Assembly: GCA_028284385.1 (NCBI GenBank) | Contig: JANQRT010000060.1 | Coordinates: forward strand, 62,001-126,000 | Direction of reading: 5' to 3' | DNA: 64,000 nucleotides | Source of the DNA: Opitutaceae bacterium | Lineage (GTDB): Bacteria > Verrucomicrobiota > Verrucomicrobiia > Opitutales > Opitutaceae | In this document: positions 61,036 to 64,000 of the stretch, piece by piece | Position numbering within the stretch: the first letter of the stretch is position 1 | Layout: every line of letters starts with the position of its first letter | Made by a program: the position numbers and the translations under genes | The notes under the pieces: generated by a model | What the model was told of the DNA's origin: nothing | Databases searched by the model: none | Seen by the model: only the letters and a program-made list of their open reading frames with translations

Positions 61036-61660
61036 AGTGATAATTGAATTCTCAATACGGAAAATAAAAACCGAGACCGTGATGATCTCGGCAGATGAAA
61101 GGGAGCTTTCCGTTTAAGTTAGTCGAGATACAATCGAGTCACGTTTCTCGGTTTCTGAAAATAGTGCGATATCCTATCGCGGCTGACCTGACGATTTAAT
61201 TTCGGTCGGTCAAAACGTGCATTACTATTTTGTATCAAATCTTCGTGTGGAGCTCCCGCTATTACCCGCAGCGGCGGGTTGAGCAAAAAAATGCTTGGGT
61301 TTGCAGCGTTGTTTTTCATCGGGGTGACAATTCGTTACAATGGAGTATGAATAGTCGTGGGGCAGTGTAAATAGTATCGGCTATCCTCTCCCTTTCATTA
61401 TTCATTTTAATCCCTTTTTCATTAAATAGATGCTAAAGCCGGAAGTTGGTTCCCCGCTTAAAGCTTTTGAATGTGACAAACATGTTAACGCAAAAGGGTT
61501 TCTTGGGATTGCCAGACATTTTCTTTGGCTTCCGTCTTCCTAATCGTTTTGGGGTTCTGGTTGCAGCTTATCCGCATTTATCTGGGGAGCCTTTACTTCG
61601 ATGGCTATTCGTCTCAAAGCCTTTAGGCCCCCGTCTCGCGAGAATCATTTCTGAATCCAA
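61036..61660. other. 625-bp intergenic region with a terminator-like hairpin
   Basis: It separates the ACT gene (minus) from the lipoprotein gene (plus). The hairpin at 61071-61091 is listed separately. Open frames at 61119-61319 (minus) and 61446-61682 (plus) have no recognisable protein features, and I do not call them. Part of the region could be a long leader or a small RNA on the minus strand. Confidence 0.35.
61071..61091 (-). terminator. Terminator-like hairpin upstream of the ACT gene
   Basis: On the minus strand CCGAGA-TCATCACGG-TCTCGG is followed by TTTTTATTTT. It ends 35 bases before the ACT gene start at 61035, so it must terminate an upstream leader or small transcript, or attenuate this gene. 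Confidence 0.55.
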
Positions 61661-61687
61661 GTGTGGAAGGCTATCGAATTAGCCAAT

Positions 61688-62203
61688 GTGAAGGGAAAAG
61701 GAATTTTTAGGAATGAACGATTCTTAGGGATGATAATTATTGGGTGTGGCGCGTTTTTATTGGGAGCTTGCGCCACTCGAGGGTCCTACGAGTCTGTCCC
61801 AGCTTCATCGACCGGTATGTCCCAAAGCATCCAGATAGGCACCGTTCTCGATGTCCGTCTCGTGACGGTTGAAGGGCAAAAGACTGGAATAGGCTATACC
61901 ACTGGCGCTATTCTAGGAAGCGCTATCGGACAGACAGTTGGGCAAGGTTCTGGAAGAATACTGGCTGCTGCTGGTGGAGCTGCGGTTGGTGGAATCATCG
62001 GCGATCAGGCTGAAAAGGATCTGACGACTAAAACCGCTCAGGAAATAACCATCGATTTAGATGAGGGGCCGACGATAGCGGTTGTTCAGGAGAATCGACA
62101 ACCCGAATTCAACATAGGTGATCGTGTCAGTGTTTTGGAGACGAGAGCGGGATTCTCCCGTGTTCGCTTGGAAGCCTTTGGCAACGACTCAAACTACAAC
62201 TAG
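61688..62203 (+). CDS. Glycine-zipper outer-membrane lipoprotein (SlyB-like)
   Basis: About 171 residues from GTG 61688; GTG 61661 and ATG 61730 are alternatives. The lipobox is FLLGACAT, so the mature protein starts at Cys and is lipidated. Residues ~60-115 (TTGAILGSAIGQTVGQG, AAAGGAAVGGIIG) are a glycine-zipper 2TM segment as in SlyB. The last part (VSVLETRAGFSRVRLEA) is a small beta domain. Function is unclear; SlyB relatives help outer-membrane integrity. It is a paralogue of the protein at 62250. Confidence 0.75.
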   Translation: MKGKGIFRNERFLGMIIIGCGAFLLGACATRGSYESVPASSTGMSQSIQIGTVLDVRLVTVEGQKTGIGYTTGAILGSAIGQTVGQGSGRILAAAGGAAVGGIIGDQAEKDLTTKTAQEITIDLDEGPTIAVVQENRQPEFNIGDRVSVLETRAGFSRVRLEAFGNDSNYN

Positions 62204-62249
62204 AGTGAACCAATAACCCCCTTTCTTTTAACCTCGACTCGATTCCCTC

Positions 62250-62735
62250 ATGAAATTCAAAAAAATTTGTGTTCTAACGTTCGCCATTTCCGCGACAGGA
62301 ATTCTACTAGTTGGATGCTCTTCAAGAGGCTCTAAGCCCACAGTGCCCCATGGTTCTGTTGGAGCTAGCCACCGAATCGAGAATGGGACCGTCGTTTCTG
62401 TTCAGACGGTGAGGATCGAAGGAAACTCTAGCTATGTCGGACATAGAACGGGGACTCTGCTCGGCGCTGGGGTTGGCCAGACTATTGGTAGCGGTACTGG
62501 AAGAGCGGCTGCTTCATTGGGAGGCGCCGCTGTTGGAGGTTTGGTTGGACTCGTAGCCGAAGAGGCGGTCACCAAAAAAGACGGACAGGAAATTACAATA
62601 GAACTAGATAGAGGGCGTCTAATCGCTATCGTGCAAGAGAAAGTCGAGCCTACCTTTCGACCTGGCGATCGCGTAACGGTTTTGGAAACGCCTTCCGGGT
62701 ATTCAATGGTTAGGCACGGCTCTACTGAAATGTAG
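62250..62735 (+). CDS. Glycine-zipper lipoprotein, paralogue of the preceding gene
   Basis: A 161-residue protein with a clear signal and lipobox (LVGCSSRG), the zipper (RTGTLLGAGVGQTIGSG, ASLGGAAVGGLVG) and a closing domain (PGDRVTVLETPSGYSMVR) that matches its neighbour. The two genes are 46 bases apart on the same strand, so they arose by tandem duplication and probably sit together in the outer membrane. The start ATG is clear, directly after a T-rich stretch. Confidence 0.78.
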   Translation: MKFKKICVLTFAISATGILLVGCSSRGSKPTVPHGSVGASHRIENGTVVSVQTVRIEGNSSYVGHRTGTLLGAGVGQTIGSGTGRAAASLGGAAVGGLVGLVAEEAVTKKDGQEITIELDRGRLIAIVQEKVEPTFRPGDRVTVLETPSGYSMVRHGSTEM

Positions 62736-62740
62736 ATGGA

Positions 62741-64000
62741 CTAGGCCTCCTCGGTTGAGTTTAACAAGTAACCGACGCTTTCCTCCAAACCGCCCATTCG
62801 GTTTCGCTTAAGCCAGTTAGCCTTGAATCTTTCAATAAGGGGTTCGAGCTGCATTTTTTGGGTGGGCACTGGTAAAGGTTCGCCCTCAAGATGGGCTTCT
62901 CCCTTTCTGCATGCGTGGAGTAATAGGTCTACTGCTAAGTCCAGATCCTCAGCAATTCGCCTCACGTCTTCCGATTTTGATTCCAGTCCTCCGATATCGT
63001 CTTTCAAATGGTTCAGTTCTTTCTTGGCAGAGCCAAGCTCCTCCTTAGTTATGTTTTGTATCCAAGATTCGATTTCGTTGTTATTTTGAAAAAGCAAGCG
63101 ATTTAAGACAGTTGCATTAGGAACCGAAAATTCGAAATGCTTTGGAAGCCGGCCCAGTTCTTCAAGCAGTCGAGCGATATCAGTCTTCTCGGAACTTAGG
63201 AAAATCAGGTCAACTGCAGGAGCGATCGTCCGGCTTTGATTACCTTCATAATACCAGCTCATGCTGCCGGCCCAGATTATTCCGGGAAATGAAATGCAAT
63301 CCGGCTGATGATGTCCAAAGTCGCCCCAGTCGGTAAGCAAGCAACCCTCCGCTCCGTATTTGATGGCATGCGCGATAGCTTGCTGGATATTCGTAAATGA
63401 ATTCTCGATACGACCGCCAATAGAATTCCAAGCCGAAGTTCCTGGAGCAACGTAGAACGGCAGCTTGCATTTAGAGAAGATCTCGAGTTGAGAATCAAAG
63501 GGGTGGTCTGCTTCGTATCCCCACACTAGCGCTATCGCATCTTTTGGGAGATCGGGAACGACGGACTCGTCTTCAATCACTATGTCTCCCCAGAATTGCA
63601 TCCTCAAGCCCCGGGTTCGCACCAGCTGGTGAATCCCCTTAATGAAATTCAGATAAACGCGATGCTTACCGATTTTATCGGCCTCGTCTTTGCTGGCTCC
63701 AAGTCCCAATTCCCAAGTTTCATCACAGCCTACATTCATCTGTCGGCTGCTGAAGTTCGGAAGTAGCTCGTTATAAAGGCTGTCGACAAATTTAAGCGAT
63801 GCCTCACCTGGTTTTAGGGTGCCACCGTGATCCAGCTGTCCGCGAATAGGGTGCTCGTATCCGTTTGGGCACTCCGCAAGGTGCTTGTACTCTGGATGCT
63901 TTAGCCAACGTTCCATATGGCCAAAGGAATTCTGATTAGAAACGAAATCTATGTAACGAGCTTCACAATACGCATCGATTTCCTTTATTTCATCGGCTGT
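62741..64000 (-). CDS. GH20 beta-N-acetylhexosaminidase-like (N-terminus cut by window edge)
   Basis: The minus-strand frame is open from the right edge to the stop at 62741, 419 codons. It includes NQNSFGHMERWLKHPEYKHL, the catalytic pair in RQMNVGCDETWELGLG (GH20 DE motif), MQFWGDIVIEDE and GCLLTDWGDFGHHQP. GH20 enzymes remove terminal N-acetylglucosamine or N-acetylgalactosamine by substrate assistance. Secretion cannot be judged because the start is missing. The C-terminal ~130 residues are helical. It ends five bases after the lipoprotein gene stop, convergent with it. Confidence 0.85.
   Translation of the reverse strand, partial: TADEIKEIDAYCEARYIDFVSNQNSFGHMERWLKHPEYKHLAECPNGYEHPIRGQLDHGGTLKPGEASLKFVDSLYNELLPNFSSRQMNVGCDETWELGLGASKDEADKIGKHRVYLNFIKGIHQLVRTRGLRMQFWGDIVIEDESVVPDLPKDAIALVWGYEADHPFDSQLEIFSKCKLPFYVAPGTSAWNSIGGRIENSFTNIQQAIAHAIKYGAEGCLLTDWGDFGHHQPDCISFPGIIWAGSMSWYYEGNQSRTIAPAVDLIFLSSEKTDIARLLEELGRLPKHFEFSVPNATVLNRLLFQNNNEIESWIQNITKEELGSAKKELNHLKDDIGGLESKSEDVRRIAEDLDLAVDLLLHACRKGEAHLEGEPLPVPTQKMQLEPLIERFKANWLKRNRMGGLEESVGYLLNSTEEA

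Noticed and set aside
61119..61319. A 66-codon minus-strand frame upstream of the ACT gene
   Set aside because: No family resemblance. Low-complexity hydrophilic sequence; it could equally be leader RNA, so I list only the hairpin.
61446..61682. A 78-codon + strand frame upstream of the lipoprotein
   Set aside because: Overlaps the start region of the lipoprotein gene in another frame, with no recognisable domain.

Overview
This window (about 48-50% GC by eye) looks like chromosomal DNA of a free-living, motile, Gram-negative bacterium of the PVC group, most likely Verrucomicrobiota class Opitutae. That is an inference from the mix of genes: secreted proteins with the 'YQLQ-SSDLTTW' stretch common in Verrucomicrobiota, glycine-zipper lipoproteins, a GH20 hexosaminidase, cobalamin-dependent MetH, a full folate operon and a tmRNA tag ending in LAA. 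I saw no rRNA, tRNA, CRISPR array, transposase or prophage.

Layout. 1-19.3 kb is a cell-surface glycan region: methyltransferases, a radical SAM/SPASM enzyme, a FemAB-like acyltransferase, a sulfotransferase, an alpha/alpha-toroid protein, a formyltransferase, a polysaccharide deacetylase and a large membrane protein on +; two DegT-type aminotransferases, a 4,6-dehydratase-like SDR and a GmhA-like isomerase on -; then a GT2 glycosyltransferase, a CMP-sugar synthetase-like cytidylyltransferase and secreted/TPR proteins on +. Together these suggest a sulfated, amino- and formyl-modified polysaccharide. 19.3-27.8 kb is a signalling and chemotaxis block (FlgN-like protein, three REC proteins, PAS-like protein, HDOD, CheD, CheW, a degenerate HD-GYP regulator, a histidine kinase, CheR). 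27.9-40.8 kb is mostly housekeeping: metH, a LysR regulator, the YggS family, an SDR, a Gfo/Idh/MocA oxidoreductase, Nudix, then pabA-pabB-pabC-folP-folB-folK with overlapping genes from pabB on.

41-46.3 kb is the most unusual part. Two secreted proteins, transcribed together on -, carry four copies of a ~145-residue domain I do not recognise, each with two LTxxQ-like elements; one protein also has a C-terminal cytochrome c. They are divergent from an OmpR/CusS-type two-component pair, and the shared promoter region holds a widely spaced inverted repeat. 46.4-64 kb: ssrA (tmRNA), an MscS channel, malate dehydrogenase, a DAHP synthase gene preceded by a terminator and short ORFs that look like an attenuator, YgfZ, HU, a galactokinase-family kinase, prepilin peptidase, aroE, a SirB1-like protein, small unknown proteins, a truncated GT39-like remnant, a TVP38-type membrane protein, xseA, an ACT protein with a terminator-like leader, two paralogous lipoproteins, and a GH20 enzyme running off the right edge.

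All calls rest on reading the sequence and recognising motifs; no database search was run.
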